Part shown: piece after piece, positions 1 to 8,526 of the stretch
Numbering within the stretch: position 1 is the first letter of the stretch
Layout of the letters: each line of letters opens with the position of its first letter
Origin: Armatimonadota bacterium
GTDB taxonomy: Bacteria; Armatimonadota; Fervidibacteria; Fervidibacterales; Thermosaccharophagaceae
Direction of reading: 5' to 3'
NCBI GenBank assembly: GCA_025062195.1
Contig: JANXAS010000001.1
Location: 64,872 to 128,871, forward strand
DNA length: 64,000 nt
Translations under genes and position numbers: made by a program
Notes under the pieces: model-generated
What the model was told of the DNA's origin: nothing
Database searches by the model: none
What the model saw: only the letters and a program-made list of their open reading frames with translations

Positions 1-1
1 C

Positions 2-1555
2 GAATCAGCACAAATACTTATCACGCCCTTGAAGGACGAATTGAGCAATGTGCGAATTAATGTCAGCCCGTTAATTGGTCCGGGCGGCAAAGCGCTCTTT
101 ACGGAAGCGCGTCTTGTTGGATATGTTGGCGTGAAAAAGCCAACACCGTATGGGTTCCGTCTACCCGGACGGTATCCGGATGCATTGCTGCCATTGCAAC
201 CATTTGATGTGAAGGTGGGCAATGTGCAATCAATCTGGATTACAGTCTGGGTGCCTCAGGATGCAACAGCTGGAGAGTATCTTGGCGAAGTAATCATAAT
301 GCCAGAGGGCGCCCCAAAGCAGGTTGTGCCGATCAAACTCCGTGTTTATGATGTCACCTTGCCGAAGCAGAGTTTCCTACGAAGTTGCGTGCTCATATGG
401 GATGGTAAGGCTAAACAAATTTATGGTAATGCATGGACGAGCGAGAGACGAATGCGCTTTTACGAAACTTGTATGAGATACAGATTCACCCCACCGCCAC
501 CACTGCCATGGGACAGAGTTTTTGTGAAGCGTCCCGATGGAACATGGGAAGCCAAGTGGGATGAATTTGATAGAGAAGTGACCTCATGGATGGATAGGGG
601 TGCAACCGCATTTTCCATATGGGGCATACTTTCCTGGGGCACAAAGCTGCCACCGAAAGAAGAACAAAAAGACACCGGGGCAAAATTGCGTTTGCTCGGG
701 GCGCACCTGAAAGAGCGCGGTTGGAATGACAGGTTTTATTTCTATGTGTTTGACGAGCCATCGGAGAAAGCCTTTGATGAGATTCGTGAGTTGTGCAAGT
801 TCGTTCATGAGCACGCCCCTAACCTACTCATCTTGCTGACGGCTGGCTACGGTGCCACTGGCTCATTTAGAACACACAAGCCAACACCTGATGGGGCTGC
901 ATATCGCGCCCTTGTAAACAGCATCGGAATTTGGGTTCCGCACATTGATTGCTTTGACGAACCATTCCTTAGCGGGCGCAAAGCAAAAAGTGAACAAGTG
1001 TGGATGTATGTTTGCATCAGCACGCTTGCCTCCACGTATCCAGACATATGGCGAATTGATTGGACGGGCGTCTCACACCGCGCCGTTGGTTGGTGGTTAT
1101 GGCGCTACAACTGCGATGGCTTCCTCTACTGGTGCGTGAACTATTGGACGGATGATAAAGGCAAGCCGTTTAACTTGTTTGAGGATGCCGTTGCATATCC
1201 AGGGGGCAATGGCGATGGCTTTCTCTTTTACCCGGATCCGAAGCTTGGCGACCCACTCCCATCAATTCGTGCGGAGCTATTCAGAGACGGAATCGAAGAT
1301 TACGACTTGCTCTGCATGCTCAAGGGAAAGCTTGGTCAAGTCGTATCCGACCCGAGGCTTTTAAGCAAGTTACAGCCACTTGCCGTTAAAGCGCGCCGCC
1401 TGATTGATGCAAGCGAAATAATTAAGGCGCCAAACCAATTTGTTGACGACCCGAAGGTGTATGAGGAACGCCACAGGGAAATGCTTGAAACACTTGAGCA
1501 GTTTGAAGCAACAATGAAGAAGGCTTGCAAAACACAGCGCAAAATGACACCGTAA
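2..1555 (+). CDS. DUF4091 (glycoside-hydrolase-like) protein, 5' truncated by the window edge
   Basis: The reading frame is open to the first base of the window, so the N-terminus lies outside it. The first visible residues (ESAQILITPL) match the beta-sandwich region that precedes the barrel in DUF4091 proteins. A TTG at 29 is an internal codon rather than a convincing start. The beta-rich N-terminal part (to about residue 110) is followed by a barrel-like region with the segment FYVFDEPSE, a likely catalytic-acid region. The C-terminus has the family hallmark FRDGIEDYDLLCML. DUF4091 proteins are predicted to be carbohydrate-active and are common in polysaccharide-degrading bacteria; the substrate cannot be read from the sequence. 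The last 45 residues are charged and helical. The gene faces the radical SAM gene convergently across a repeat-containing gap. Confidence 0.85.
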   Translation, partial: ESAQILITPLKDELSNVRINVSPLIGPGGKALFTEARLVGYVGVKKPTPYGFRLPGRYPDALLPLQPFDVKVGNVQSIWITVWVPQDATAGEYLGEVIIMPEGAPKQVVPIKLRVYDVTLPKQSFLRSCVLIWDGKAKQIYGNAWTSERRMRFYETCMRYRFTPPPPLPWDRVFVKRPDGTWEAKWDEFDREVTSWMDRGATAFSIWGILSWGTKLPPKEEQKDTGAKLRLLGAHLKERGWNDRFYFYVFDEPSEKAFDEIRELCKFVHEHAPNLLILLTAGYGATGSFRTHKPTPDGAAYRALVNSIGIWVPHIDCFDEPFLSGRKAKSEQVWMYVCISTLASTYPDIWRIDWTGVSHRAVGWWLWRYNCDGFLYWCVNYWTDDKGKPFNLFEDAVAYPGGNGDGFLFYPDPKLGDPLPSIRAELFRDGIEDYDLLCMLKGKLGQVVSDPRLLSKLQPLAVKARRLIDASEIIKAPNQFVDDPKVYEERHREMLETLEQFEATMKKACKTQRKMTP

Positions 1556-2002
1556 GATGACAATACCACTTCCGCAGTGATAGATAGCCTGCCCGAAGAA
1601 TAAATTTGTTTCGTAGGGGCAGATGAAGTCCACCCGAAAACGAATTTGTTCCGTAGTGGCGGACAAAGCTTGCTCGTATGAGCAAAGTTCGGACGGATTA
1701 GTAACCACCATTATATTCAACCGATGTCGCCATAAAAACAAAATGCAGCATCTGAGCTTAGCCCCGACGGAAGTTAAAATTTCCGTCATCGGCAATGGGC
1801 AACGCTACAATTGGCATCATAAATTGCAATCATGCGCAGCATCATGACTTATCTCTGAGGGAAATTGATGTCCATCGCAAACAAGTGGCGAGGCTACAGG
1901 ATAACAAGTTTCGCCATTTTGCTATGCGAAGGTAACTGGGGCATCTTGAAAAGGTTTAATGGACGGATGCCAGTGGCATGCCTATCTCTTGAAATGGCAT
2001 TG
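1556..2002. other. Convergent intergenic gap with short GC-rich repeats
   Basis: This 447-base gap separates two genes that end towards each other. Two imperfect tandem copies of a short element occupy about 1590-1680; each contains AATTTGTT(T/C)CGTAG followed by a G-rich then C-rich half-site. A perfect short palindrome, ATGCCAGTGGCAT, lies at 1967-1979. No convincing gene or RNA was seen. The palindrome could contribute to transcription termination between the converging genes, but it has no T-tract. Confidence 0.5.
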
Positions 2003-3097
2003 CTAATGATAGGCGCTACCCAAAAGGTGCACATTGCCGATGTGGACTCTTGTTAGCCCCGCAGCCCTTGCCGCCTCAAGGCAACGCAAAGCATGTGTTC
2101 GTGATGTGGTTGGTAAATCGCTCATGTAAAATTGCGGGGCAAAGGCAAGCAAGCTATATGGTATGTCGGGGTTAAGGTCGGCTATGAACTTAGCTATCGC
2201 AGCAACTTCCTCTTCGTCCACATATCCCGGCACGAGCAATGTGCTCGCTACAAGCAGTGGTGGTTCGGGGCGCTTCAGCAGGTATTCGTTTGCCACCATC
2301 GCAAAGTTTTCAAGCGTGCGCTTGTTGCTCACACCGCATAATGCTATGTGCAGCTTTTCGTTCCATGCTTTAAGGTCAAACTTAACACACCCACCTGAAT
2401 TAAGCGACAGCTCAACCATCTGCCGCATCAGCTTTGGATGCGCACTACCATTTGTCTCCCAGCATATGCGCAGAAGCCTATTTGACTTGTTCTTGAGAGC
2501 GATCTTTGAAGCCTCTAATGCATGAGGAAGGAATGGCGTTGGGTCGCCACCAAAATAGCATATGCATGCAATGCGCTTATGGACTTGGGAAGCCAATTCA
2601 TCTGGCGAGACAAGGCGTGATGTGTGGGTCATGCGCTTGTAATGCCAGTTCTGGCAAAAGAGGCAATCAAAGGTGCACGCATGATAGAACACAGCGAGGT
2701 TAAAGTAGCCATATTCAGGGCCTTGTCTGTAAGCGAACTCTGGATAGCCAACACCGGTGCCTGCTGGGCAAACCCATGTGGCAACACAGTTTGTGGGCAA
2801 TGGGTCATCATACCACGACACGCTTGCAAGCCTTCTCCCACCGTAACGCAACCCACAGTAGCCAACTTCATCATCTTTCAGAAGACACTCATTGTAGCAT
2901 ATGTTGCAAAGCTTACCGTCATTGGCTTTTGGCGGCATCTGCGGGAGAGAAAAAGGTTTCCTCGCCGCTGCGTGTGCTTGCCAAATCAACGGCTCAACGT
3001 CGTCGTAATGATTTTTAATGCAATCAGCACAAAGATGCAGTGAAGATGATATTGTGCGTGAACGCCTATTGCAGTGAATGCATTCGCTCATCTTCAT
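2003..3097 (-). CDS. Radical SAM protein, PflA/AmmeMemoRadiSam-like
   Basis: A radical SAM enzyme that would use a 4Fe-4S cluster to cleave S-adenosylmethionine. The cluster motif CTFDCLFC (CxxxCxxC) is at residues 141-148 counted from the chosen start. It is followed by FGGDPTPF, the SAM-contacting GGxP-type motif, and by WETNGSAHP. The layout is that of pyruvate formate-lyase-activase-like proteins such as those next to AMMECR1/Memo genes, but neither partner is visible here. The N-terminal 90 residues carry extra cysteine pairs (CIHC, CADC, CNICYNEC) that probably bind zinc or a second cluster. I chose the ATG at 3097; an ATG ten codons upstream (3127) lacks a ribosome-binding site. The substrate is unknown. 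Confidence 0.85.
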   Translation of the reverse strand: MKMSECIHCNRRSRTISSSLHLCADCIKNHYDDVEPLIWQAHAAARKPFSLPQMPPKANDGKLCNICYNECLLKDDEVGYCGLRYGGRRLASVSWYDDPLPTNCVATWVCPAGTGVGYPEFAYRQGPEYGYFNLAVFYHACTFDCLFCQNWHYKRMTHTSRLVSPDELASQVHKRIACICYFGGDPTPFLPHALEASKIALKNKSNRLLRICWETNGSAHPKLMRQMVELSLNSGGCVKFDLKAWNEKLHIALCGVSNKRTLENFAMVANEYLLKRPEPPLLVASTLLVPGYVDEEEVAAIAKFIADLNPDIPYSLLAFAPQFYMSDLPTTSRTHALRCLEAARAAGLTRVHIGNVHLLGSAYH

Positions 3098-3289
3098 CAC
3101 CGAGCATTTCCAAACTAATGAGTGCATCTAAAAGCCGAATGAGACCTTTCCCAATTGCTCATTTTAGCATCTGCATTGGATTTCATTTGGTGCGCCCATC
3201 GCACCAATGCAGATGGCAAATTCGTAGCAAGGCAAATTTACACGGGGCAACAAACTGACTTTGGCAAACCGGTGTGCGAGGTGAATGAG
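3098..3289. promoter_or_regulatory. Divergent intergenic region (radical SAM / ThuA)
   Basis: About 190 bases lie between the divergent starts at 3097 (minus) and 3290 (plus), so promoters for both genes should fall here. I could not pick out a convincing -35/-10 pair. A clear Shine-Dalgarno sequence (AGGTGA, five bases before the ATG) serves the plus-strand gene and fixes its start at 3290. Confidence 0.4.
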
Positions 3290-3925
3290 ATGCAACCACA
3301 GCCAATCAAAGTCCTCGTCCTATCTGGTGGCGTAATCCACGACTACAGAGGTTGTGGGAACGCAATTGTGAATGCTTTGTCTGAGGATGAGTCTTTCAAT
3401 GTGACCTGTGTTGAAGACGACCTTGACATGCTCAAGTTTGACAAGCTTGAGCCATTTGATGTGCTTGTCCTCTTCTACACTGGTGGGACGCTGACAGATG
3501 AGCAAAGGTTTGGGCTGCTTAAATGGGTTTCATCCGGAAGGGGATTTGTCGGGATACACAGCGCAGCTGACTCATTCCGTGATTGCCCAGAGTATAGAGC
3601 AATGCTTGGTGGGCACTTTGTCACCCATCCACCATATCGGCAATACCAAGTGAGCATCGTTGAACCATCGCATCCGATCACTGATGGCTTAGATGAGTTC
3701 ATGGTGACTGATGAGCAATACATCCTTGACTATGATAGGCGTGTAAGGGTGCTCGCCACGGCATTATACCGTGGGGAAGCTATGCCAGTCATGTGGGTAA
3801 AGCCGTGGGGTAAAGGGAATGTGTTTTATCTTGCACTCGGACACGATGCAAGAGCGTGCCAAGATGAAAACTTCAAACTGTTGCTTAGGCGCGGGACAAA
3901 ATGGGTTGCATCGCAAAATGTTTGA
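3290..3925 (+). CDS. ThuA-domain protein
   Basis: A single-domain protein of 211 residues with the ThuA (trehalose-utilisation-like) fold, which is related to class I glutamine amidotransferases. Visible family features are the N-terminal strand KVLVLSGG, the FDVLVLFYTGG segment, GFVGIHSAADSF, and the C-terminal pair PVMWVKPWGKGNVFYLALGHD. The Shine-Dalgarno AGGTGA just upstream supports the ATG at 3290; the frame extends 45 codons further upstream without a better start. No signal peptide is apparent. ThuA-like proteins often sit with sugar dehydrogenases or glycosidases; here the only carbohydrate-related neighbour is the DUF4091 gene 1.7 kb away. The exact reaction is not established for this family. 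Confidence 0.85.
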   Translation: MQPQPIKVLVLSGGVIHDYRGCGNAIVNALSEDESFNVTCVEDDLDMLKFDKLEPFDVLVLFYTGGTLTDEQRFGLLKWVSSGRGFVGIHSAADSFRDCPEYRAMLGGHFVTHPPYRQYQVSIVEPSHPITDGLDEFMVTDEQYILDYDRRVRVLATALYRGEAMPVMWVKPWGKGNVFYLALGHDARACQDENFKLLLRRGTKWVASQNV

Positions 3926-3988
3926 AATGATGGTTACATCCACATTCAAATCAGGTGTTGCGAATGCTTTCCTTAAGCCGCTTCGCTT

Positions 3989-4861
3989 TCAAAGGTAAAC
4001 AGGCTGCAGCCCATATATGCTTTGCACAATATGGGTTATAGTTTCTGGGAACAGCAAGCAAACAACAGCTGCAAGTGACAGAAACGGACCAAAAGGCATA
4101 TAGTGATGCGGGCGCTTCCTCATCATCAACAAGATAACGATACCAACAATCGCACCAATCATTATCGCTATAAGGAAATAGCCAACCAACGCCCACGATA
4201 GACCAATGTGCGAGCCAATTGCGGCGGTAAGCTTTACATCGCCGAGTCCCATTGCCTCTTTGCGAAAGATGGCTGTGCCAAACTTCCTAATGAGCGATAA
4301 GACGAGCGCTCCTACAAGCATGCCCATGATGGCACTTAGCAGCGTGGCTTGATTGCCTACGATATTGATTAACGATGGCGAAAGGAACTGCCGAGATAAC
4401 GACGCCACAAGCGCCCCAAATACTCCAAGCGCTCCAATTGCTAATGGAACTTCGTCGGGGATAAGATACCACTCGCAATCGGTGAAGAAGGCAACGATAA
4501 GCCCAACGAGTGTCATCGCTACAATTAAGCTATGCACAGTCACGCCATGCCGCCAAAATGAGGCTACAAATGACAGCGCACAAAGCAGCTCAACAAAGAA
4601 ATGCCTATAGCCAATTGGGTGCTTGCAATATCGGCATTTGCCAAGCAACATGAGAATGCTTAAGATGGGGATGAGGTCATGCCAGCGCAAAGTTGTCCCG
4701 CAGAATGTGCAATGTGATGGTGGATTAAGTATGCTCATTCTTCTCGGCAGCCTGTAAATGCACACATTGGCGAAGCTGCCAAAGCAAGCGCCGACTACGA
4801 AAGCGATTACAATACCAGCAATTTGAAGGGGTGAGATAAACCCTGTAGGGATTGCTCCCAA
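3989..4861 (-). CDS. Prepilin peptidase / N-methyltransferase (A24, PilD-like)
   Basis: A 290-residue integral membrane protease of the A24 family, which cleaves the leader of type IV pilins and type II pseudopilins and methylates the new N-terminus. The N-terminal methylase-type domain has GSFANVCIYRLP and two CxxC pairs (residues 51/54 and 76/79) that form the expected zinc site. The catalytic aspartates are D128 in FFTDCEWYLIPD and D208 in GLGDVK. About seven hydrophobic segments are present. The start is a TTG at 4861, supported by GGTGAG, which overlaps the stop of the upstream DUF362 gene only six bases away, so the two are probably translationally coupled. A likely substrate is the pseudopilin encoded at 14588-15283. 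Confidence 0.93.
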   Translation of the reverse strand: MGAIPTGFISPLQIAGIVIAFVVGACFGSFANVCIYRLPRRMSILNPPSHCTFCGTTLRWHDLIPILSILMLLGKCRYCKHPIGYRHFFVELLCALSFVASFWRHGVTVHSLIVAMTLVGLIVAFFTDCEWYLIPDEVPLAIGALGVFGALVASLSRQFLSPSLINIVGNQATLLSAIMGMLVGALVLSLIRKFGTAIFRKEAMGLGDVKLTAAIGSHIGLSWALVGYFLIAIMIGAIVGIVILLMMRKRPHHYMPFGPFLSLAAVVCLLFPETITHIVQSIYGLQPVYL

Positions 4862-4867
4862 ATGTGC

Positions 4868-6010
4868 TCACCGCCCATAGCTCAGGAATAGCCGTCCCCA
4901 ATCTGTCCTCAGCATCTCTTTGACCCGCTTTAATCCGACAAAGTGATACCAGTATATGTCGTAGTAGAGGCGTGAAGCAAGATAACTCCACGGGACAATC
5001 GGTGAGCGCAAGAGAAACCTTTCAAGTGGCTTCAGCGGACCCCAATAGATTGCCTTTTGACCCTTGCTTGCAAATGTGTCGCCAACCGAAAAGCCAAGAT
5101 TAATATCGCTTATGTCATCTCCAACTATCTCAACCTCACGGACATCGCCACACCCAAGCCCAAGCTCATGTGCCAGACGAATGTAACCAATTGAGAGCGG
5201 CTCAAAACCCATTAGCTTAGCTGCCACCGCATCAATTGCAACCATGTCATTGCTTGCCAGAATTAAATTCGCCACAACTGGCTGCATAGCTCTCGGACCG
5301 GCACCATTGCCTGCAAATGTTCCATCCATGACGGCAAACAACCCCGGATGAATTTCCCTCTGTATGGTAAGCAAGTCAACAAGTGATTCATGTATGTGAG
5401 CATGACACCAATGCCTGTTCTCACGCAACAATCCACCAAAGGCATTTTTCATTGCGCCTGTGGTCGTAGTGAAGACATGCGTCTTAAGCGTTGGCAGATG
5501 GATTGCATTCATCCCGATGAAGAATTTCGGTATCGTGATACCGTTTGGGAAGATCCTGTCAAGCACGAGCATCTTCCCCTTCGGCTCATATACGACCCAT
5601 TCAACGCTTGGCTTATAAAGCCAGATGGTTTGCACGCCGTATTTTTCAAGGACTGTGTTGTGCTTGTTAGCAATTGCGCCGACCTCTGGGTTCACCACGA
5701 CTGTGCGGTTTTGCGCCGCTACCAAACTCTCAGGTCTATAGCCGTCTTCAATCATAGTCTTTATGACACCTTCAAGCTGCCATGGTGTGGTTGAGCACGC
5801 CGGGAAGAAGTAATGCCAACTGATGTTGATTTTCAATATCGTGCCGCAATCCTTTGGGAGCACTGATGTGTAATTAAGCATGCGCATCAATCGCCCATAG
5901 TCCTCAACAACTCTTTCTGGGCTTGTGCGCAACACTGCCACCTTTGATCTTCTCTCGCTAACAAAAAGCTGCTCCAATTGCTTCAGTTGCGTGGCTAATG
6001 AAACTGCCAT
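4868..6010 (-). CDS. DUF362 domain protein
   Basis: A soluble protein of about 380 residues with the DUF362 fold. Recognisable parts are ILKINISWH near the N-terminus, FIGMNAIHLPTLKTHVFTTTTGAMKNAFGG in the middle, here given as its two halves FIGMNAIHLPTLKTH and TTGAMKNAFGG, and the conserved ILASNDMVAIDAVAAKLMGF. No ferredoxin-type cysteine cluster follows, unlike in DUF362-ferredoxin fusions. The preferred start is the ATG at 6010, eight bases after GAGGAG; GTG/ATG codons at 6019 and 6016 overlap the upstream stop. The biochemical role of DUF362 proteins is unsettled. The tight linkage with the genes on both sides indicates one operon. Confidence 0.85.
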   Translation of the reverse strand: MAVSLATQLKQLEQLFVSERRSKVAVLRTSPERVVEDYGRLMRMLNYTSVLPKDCGTILKINISWHYFFPACSTTPWQLEGVIKTMIEDGYRPESLVAAQNRTVVVNPEVGAIANKHNTVLEKYGVQTIWLYKPSVEWVVYEPKGKMLVLDRIFPNGITIPKFFIGMNAIHLPTLKTHVFTTTTGAMKNAFGGLLRENRHWCHAHIHESLVDLLTIQREIHPGLFAVMDGTFAGNGAGPRAMQPVVANLILASNDMVAIDAVAAKLMGFEPLSIGYIRLAHELGLGCGDVREVEIVGDDISDINLGFSVGDTFASKGQKAIYWGPLKPLERFLLRSPIVPWSYLASRLYYDIYWYHFVGLKRVKEMLRTDWGRLFLSYGR

Positions 6011-6015
6011 ACGCA

Positions 6016-7146
6016 TCACTCCTCAATCAATTCAACATTCGCTCTTGGTATTGTGACCACCTCACCACTATCAAGCCTTGCCTTCAGCACCCTCACCTTT
6101 GAGCCAGTCTCAATAACTTGCGGTTCAGGTGGTAGTTCAACAACTGTAGCCAACTCACCAAAGTATGGCTCGCGTATGATACGCACCCTGCTTCCGACTT
6201 CAAGTATACCCACGATAACCTTTGACGGCTTTGGCGGTGCAGTCCCTTTCAACGCTTCAATCGGCACGATTATCTCGGGTCGTATTACACCAGCTCTTAT
6301 TTGCGTTGCCCCGCTTATGGAAGCCTCCATGCCAGATAGCGAACAAAGCAATTCAAATGTGCGTTTTGCCATAGGCATAACTCCGAACCCCTCGGTGACA
6401 ATGATTGTAAGCCCGACTTCTTCCTGTCCCGTTATCGCCACTCCGATCTCGTATCCAAGCAAGCTCGCCAAATCAGAATCAAGTATCCCACCAGTGACGA
6501 TGCCGACTGCACCAACCTCTTGCGCAGCTTTCAGGAATTCATATCTTGCGATTGAGCCACAAACTAACACTTTGCCACGATGGACATCTTCAAGCCTTGA
6601 TGGCGAGACATCCTCATCCGGAGAATTCGCAACGATTGCTATTTCACCAACAGCCTCACCACCAATTCCGAAGATGCCTTGTATGAGTGCGCCCCTCGTC
6701 TCCACAACTGCACCTTCGCCCTCAATGACATCGGTCACGATGCCACGAATATACGCGAGAACTTGAATTGGAGTTGGCGGATGCCTTATCCCAACATTGC
6801 CAGTCACATCTGAAACGAATTCAATTGTCCCATCAACTGGGCTTTCAACTTGCGCCTTTAACAAGCCAAAGAAAGACCTGCTCTCTGCAAGCACTTCTCC
6901 CTTTTGGACGCTCTCGCCAACCCGCTTTCGCATCACTTGTAAGAGCACTCGTGGCTCTACTCCGAGCCTGTCAGCAACGCGCACGGTTGTCAACGGACCG
7001 AGCAATTCGGCTTGCGCAATGACATCCGTTGGCAGAACCTCATCACCAATATTTACGAGCACTTTACCCCTGACTGGCAGCCTGCGCTCCTTTCGTATGA
7101 TTGTGTCTCTTGTGACGATCAATCCCGGGGTGTATGCTGTGCTCAT
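6016..7146 (-). CDS. Barrel-sandwich (lipoyl-like) and KOW-domain protein, function unknown
   Basis: A 376-residue soluble protein without a family name I can assign firmly. Residues 20-130 look like a barrel-sandwich hybrid of the biotinyl/lipoyl or RnfC type, with GKVLVNIGDEV, the repeated GESVQKGEVLA, and SPVDGTIEFV. No lysine in an attachment-type MKM context is visible, so it may be a structural variant. A central region with KVLVCGSIARYEFLKAA and GAVGIVTGGI resembles an alpha/beta domain. The C-terminal 70 residues form a KOW/SH3-like barrel (GSRVRIIREPYFGELATV). The ATG at 7146 is preceded by GGTGA. It is first in an operon with the DUF362 and prepilin peptidase genes. Confidence 0.7.
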   Translation of the reverse strand: MSTAYTPGLIVTRDTIIRKERRLPVRGKVLVNIGDEVLPTDVIAQAELLGPLTTVRVADRLGVEPRVLLQVMRKRVGESVQKGEVLAESRSFFGLLKAQVESPVDGTIEFVSDVTGNVGIRHPPTPIQVLAYIRGIVTDVIEGEGAVVETRGALIQGIFGIGGEAVGEIAIVANSPDEDVSPSRLEDVHRGKVLVCGSIARYEFLKAAQEVGAVGIVTGGILDSDLASLLGYEIGVAITGQEEVGLTIIVTEGFGVMPMAKRTFELLCSLSGMEASISGATQIRAGVIRPEIIVPIEALKGTAPPKPSKVIVGILEVGSRVRIIREPYFGELATVVELPPEPQVIETGSKVRVLKARLDSGEVVTIPRANVELIEE

Positions 7147-7450
7147 AAAGTATCACCATCGTCCCATAACGGTGTGGATATAGTGAGCTGTCCTTCACTG
7201 CAAATGTTGCCAGTGAATACTTTCTCAGCTATGCTATGGGCTTTAACCCGTGGTCGCTAACGAAATCCCTGAGAGCCATCCTAATAAGGCGAAAATAATC
7301 TTTGCCGAATATATTCAGCGCTAATAAGATTCCCCATCAACCACTGGCTGAAGCCGCTGGCATGGATGGCTAACAACCAACGAAGTTAATGACCATCACA
7401 CAATTAGTGGCGCTACAACTCGGCATGCGCTGACAAGCCACTGATGCACC
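7147..7450. other. Intergenic region holding a dispersed repeat copy
   Basis: About 300 bases upstream of the barrel-sandwich operon and downstream of the secreted-protein gene. About half is occupied by a copy of the dispersed palindromic repeat (7231-7387). The rest is short flanks where a promoter for the minus-strand operon would lie near 7150-7220. No gene was seen. Confidence 0.6.
7231..7387. repeat. Dispersed intergenic palindromic repeat, copy 1
   Basis: This copy shares an ordered series of short blocks with those at 14238-14341 and 15398-15560: ATGCTATGGGCTTTA, then GGTCGCTAAC, GGCGAAAAT, GCCGAATA..TTC..GCGCT, CATCAACCACTGGCT, AGC..GGCATGG and a terminal CTAACAA..AAGTT. Several blocks are complementary to others (for example GCTATGGGCTTTA against a later TAAAGC-type block), so the element could fold as a long hairpin. 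It does not encode a protein. Confidence 0.65.
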
Positions 7451-8506
7451 TTACGGGACAAACTTCAAGTCGCAGGCTATGATGAAGCCAGAGCCATCTT
7501 TACCCGTCGCTGTCCCATGAACACCTACAACGACACATTCCACCTGTCCCAAGTCAAGGCGCTCATTTTCATCCTTTGACCATCCACCAAGTTTGAACGA
7601 AGAAAATGGTATCGTAACAGTGCGCCATTCTGAGCTTGGTGGCGGTGCTGGCTCAGCGTAATACTGTGAGCCATCCCTTTCCCAAAGGCAGATGAGCAAT
7701 CCACCTATCCCTTCGGGCAACTTAGCCATGTATGTGAATTGCAGAGCGCTATATTCAAAAAGTTCGGCATCACTAAATGGTATGACTGGCAGCGCATACA
7801 TGTGCCTTCCTGTAGGGAATACAAATTCAAACTTCATGCACGGCTTTGGCGGTGTGCCCTCATGGATTAATGAGAGCTGCCCTTTGACAGCTGGATCTTT
7901 GATAAGCCTCCAATCGCCAGTCAATGATACTGGCAACGGCTCTGTTGGTTTGTAAGGTTCGTCGCTTAACGAAAGCTTGTAAAGTTCAATTATGCCCGAT
8001 GACTCACCGTCGGCAACGAAACCAACCCAAAGGCGCTTTACGCTGCTGATGGAAAAATTCACATCAGCGCGTTGGCTGAATGCCGTTGGGACAAAACCAG
8101 CAAGTGAGATGCGTGTCTCCCTGAACTCGTTGGTGGGAGAAAGCGGTCGTGAACTATTGAACCATGAATTGCCCATTGCATCAAATGCCACAACGCAAGG
8201 TCTTGGTGGCTTGCCATTAGTGAGGGTGAAACGATAAGTTGCAACCAAGGCTTTGAGTTGTGCGTTTGCCACCTTAACCGTTGTCTCAATTCCGAAGAAA
8301 CGCCTTTCGGTGCCTTTGTTGGAGAAGCTTATGCGAATCACCTTTGCCCCAACTATCTCAAGGCGATGTATGTTTGCCCCGACAAGCAAGATACCCTTTT
8401 GCTGACGCCCAAGCTCAATCAACTGAACTTCCACAGCGTGAGTAATTGAGCAAGTCATAGCGAAGCTGATGATTGCAACATGCATGGCTTTGTAAATGTG
8501 CCTCAT
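7451..8506 (-). CDS. Secreted beta-rich protein, possible carbohydrate-binding, function unknown
   Basis: A protein of 351 residues with a clear N-terminal signal peptide ending near SITHA^VEVQ. The body appears to hold two jelly-roll-like beta domains of the CBM11/CBM30 kind. Each has a segment ending in a functional-looking edge strand: NFSISSVKRLWVGFVADG and LDLGQVECVVVGVHG. The phrase EWRTVTIPFSSFKLGGW is typical of such carbohydrate-binding-like sandwiches. The start chosen is the ATG at 8506, preceded by GGAGAGGTGG; codons from 8530 overlap the glycosyltransferase stop. It lies 20 bases downstream of that gene and is presumably co-transcribed. No catalytic domain was recognised. Confidence 0.7.
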   Translation of the reverse strand: MRHIYKAMHVAIISFAMTCSITHAVEVQLIELGRQQKGILLVGANIHRLEIVGAKVIRISFSNKGTERRFFGIETTVKVANAQLKALVATYRFTLTNGKPPRPCVVAFDAMGNSWFNSSRPLSPTNEFRETRISLAGFVPTAFSQRADVNFSISSVKRLWVGFVADGESSGIIELYKLSLSDEPYKPTEPLPVSLTGDWRLIKDPAVKGQLSLIHEGTPPKPCMKFEFVFPTGRHMYALPVIPFSDAELFEYSALQFTYMAKLPEGIGGLLICLWERDGSQYYAEPAPPPSSEWRTVTIPFSSFKLGGWSKDENERLDLGQVECVVVGVHGTATGKDGSGFIIACDLKFVP

Positions 8507-8526
8507 TGTCACCACCTCTCCAACCA

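Noticed and set aside
29-31. TTG at 29 as the true start of the DUF4091 gene
   Set aside because: The frame is open to the edge and the preceding residues fit the family, so the gene starts outside the window.
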